5,341 nt of DNA, from assembly GCA_024709185.1 (NCBI GenBank), contig JANJXE010000054.1, positions 1-5,341 of the forward strand, given 5' to 3'. The DNA comes from Paludibacter sp. Lineage in GTDB: Bacteria; Bacteroidota; Bacteroidia; Bacteroidales; Paludibacteraceae. A program made the position numbers and the translations under genes. Of this stretch, positions 3,910 through 5,341 are shown in pieces. The notes below the pieces were generated by a model. The model did no database searches. It saw nothing but the letters and a program-made list of their open reading frames with translations, and had not been told where the DNA came from. How positions within the stretch are numbered: position 1 is the stretch's first letter; each line of letters begins with the position of its first letter.

Positions 3910-5341
3910 AATCGTTTAAACGTACTACAATTACATCTGCGTTGCCCTATGCAAACGGGCCTGTACATATTGGTCATCTTGCCGGAGTGTATATCCCGGC
4001 AGATATCTACGCCCGTTACCTGCGATTAAAAGGGAAAGAGGTTCTTTTTATTGGAGGATCTGATGAACACGGCGTTCCTATCACAATAAAAGCACGAAAA
4101 GAAGGGGTAAGTCCTCAGGATGTTGTCGATCGTTACCATACTATTATTAAAAAATCGTTTGAAGATTTTGGGATTACGTTCGATATTTACTCGCGAACGA
4201 CTTCTCCAACTCACCGGGAACTAGCCTCCGATATTTTTAAAACTATTGATCAAAAAGGGGGATTTGTTCAGCAAAGCACGCAACAATATTTCGATGAAAC
4301 AGCACAGCAATTCCTTGCCGACCGCTATATCACCGGAAAATGTCCGCATTGTGGCAACGAAAACGCATATGGCGACCAGTGCGAAGCCTGTGGTACCTCG
4401 TTGAATCCGACCGATCTTATCCATCCTAAATCGACGATTAGCGGCTCTGTACCCGTTATGCGGGAAACACGTCACTGGTATCTGCCTCTCGATCAGCATG
4501 AAGCATGGTTGCGGCAATGGATTCTCGAAGATCATAAAGAATGGAAAGCCAACGTATATGGTCAGTGCAAAAGCTGGCTCGACATGGGCTTACAGCCACG
4601 TGCGGTAAGCCGCGATCTCGACTGGGGGATTCCTGTTCCGGCAGAAGATGCGCAGGGCAAAGTGTTATATGTTTGGTTTGATGCTCCAATCGGTTATATT
4701 TCCAACACAAAAGAATTGCTCCCTGAAAGCTGGGAAAAATGGTGGAAAGATGAGGAAACTCGTCTGATTCACTTTATCGGAAAGGATAATATCGTTTTTC
4801 ACTGCATTGTTTTTCCGGCTATGTTGAAGGCTGAAGGCAGTTATATCCTTCCCGATAATGTGCCGGCCAATGAATTTTTAAATCTTGAAGGGGATAAGAT
4901 TTCAACTTCTCGCAACTGGGCGGTGTGGTTGCACGAATACCTGGAAGAATTCCCCGGTAAGCAGGATGTGTTACGCTATGTACTTACGGCCAACGCTCCC
5001 GAAACCAAAGACAATGACTTCACCTGGAAGGATTTTCAGGCCCGCAACAACAATGAGCTGGTGGCAATTTACGGCAATTTCGTGAATCGTGCACTAGTGC
5101 TTACCACTAAATTTTTTGAAGGTATAGTTCCGGCTTGCGGTGAATTAACACAATACGATCGTCAAACTCTGGAAGAATTTGTCCATGTGAAAACCGATCT
5201 GGAAAAATTGCTCGATAATTTCCGTTTCCGCGATGCCCAGAAAGAAGCCATGAACCTTGCCCGCATCGGCAATAAATACCTGGCCGACACCGAGCCCTGG
5301 AAGCTTGCTAAAACCGATATGGAAAGGGTTGCAACCATTAT
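3906..5341 (+). CDS. metG: Methionyl-tRNA synthetase, N-terminal 478 residues (partial, runs off window)
   Basis: Charges tRNA-Met and initiator tRNA with methionine in the cytoplasm, a class I aminoacyl-tRNA synthetase. The N-terminus ([23 protein letters not shown]) carries the ATP-binding HIGH motif at 21-24. A connective-peptide zinc knuckle follows, with C146, C149, C159 and C162 (CPHCG...CEACG), placing it in the group that binds zinc through one four-cysteine knuckle like E. coli Met[11 protein letters not shown] (about 257-265) is part of the active site. The signature loop is KISTS (331-335), the usual variant of KMSKS in this enzyme. The anticodon-binding helical domain begins near 380, and W465 in EPWKLAK is in the region that contacts the anticodon. 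The full protein in this phylum is normally about 680 residues with a C-terminal tRNA-binding domain, so roughly 200 residues lie beyond the window. The ATG at 3906 fits the family N-terminus closely. No frameshift or lost motif is seen. Confidence 0.97.
   Translation, partial: MKSFKRTTITSALPYANGPVHIGHLAGVYIPADIYARYLRLKGKEVLFIGGSDEHGVPITIKARKEGVSPQDVVDRYHTIIKKSFEDFGITFDIYSRTTSPTHRELASDIFKTIDQKGGFVQQSTQQYFDETAQQFLADRYITGKCPHCGNENAYGDQCEACGTSLNPTDLIHPKSTISGSVPVMRETRHWYLPLDQHEAWLRQWILEDHKEWKANVYGQCKSWLDMGLQPRAVSRDLDWGIPVPAEDAQGKVLYVWFDAPIGYISNTKELLPESWEKWWKDEETRLIHFIGKDNIVFHCIVFPAMLKAEGSYILPDNVPANEFLNLEGDKISTSRNWAVWLHEYLEEFPGKQDVLRYVLTANAPETKDNDFTWKDFQARNNNELVAIYGNFVNRALVLTTKFFEGIVPACGELTQYDRQTLEEFVHVKTDLEKLLDNFRFRDAQKEAMNLARIGNKYLADTEPWKLAKTDMERVATI

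Noticed and set aside
4026..5085. Several ORFs of 62-104 codons on both strands inside metG
   Set aside because: All lie within a continuous, motif-complete MetRS reading frame and are shadows of it.
1..5341. CRISPR array, toxin-antitoxin pair, phage defence genes or insertion sequence
   Set aside because: No regularly spaced repeats, transposase, or recognisable defence or toxin domains were seen.

Overview
The window looks like chromosomal DNA from a member of the Bacteroidota, most likely the Bacteroidales or a relative such as Marinilabiliales; I cannot resolve it to genus. The base composition is moderately AT-rich. Starts have A-rich leaders and no Shine-Dalgarno sequence. Five upstream regions carry exact matches to the Bacteroidota -7 promoter box TAnnTTTG. 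The RNase H with an N-terminal hybrid-binding domain, the short LolD and the MetRS with a KISTS signature loop all fit this group.

Layout. Positions 1-58 probably hold the tail of an upstream gene, followed after 6 bp by a family-2-like glycosyltransferase (65-778, +). Convergent to it, with only 5 bp between stop codons, is an RNase HI with a hybrid-binding domain (784-1428, -). A tRNA-Arg(CCU) gene (1467-1538, +) diverges from the RNase H gene; its promoter -33 element lies inside the RNase H coding start. The last three bases of the tRNA are also the stop codon of the opposing lolD-type ABC ATPase gene (1536-2192, -). A short divergent promoter region then leads to a YgjP/DUF45-type zinc metallopeptidase (2287-2991, +).

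Positions 2992-3321 hold no confident gene. They contain a perfect GC-rich inverted repeat, a 34-codon ORF whose start context resembles that of SusC-type TonB-dependent transporters, and a 10-bp tandem repeat with an inverted copy at the end of the next gene. A 69-residue predicted two-helix membrane protein of unknown function follows (3322-3531, -). After a 374-bp intergenic region containing two promoter boxes and a long leader, methionyl-tRNA synthetase (metG, 3906 onward, +) runs off the window end.

How the genes relate. This is mostly housekeeping DNA with frequent strand switches, so there is little operon structure: each gene or tRNA has its own promoter. Two translation-related genes (tRNA-Arg and metG) are present but far apart and separately controlled. 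The glycosyltransferase probably belongs to an envelope-polysaccharide operon extending leftward. I see no convincing new multi-gene system. The points most worth a second look are the metG leader with an upstream ORF overlapping its start codon, the tRNA/lolD 3' overlap, the 2992-3321 relic-and-repeat region, and the small membrane protein.
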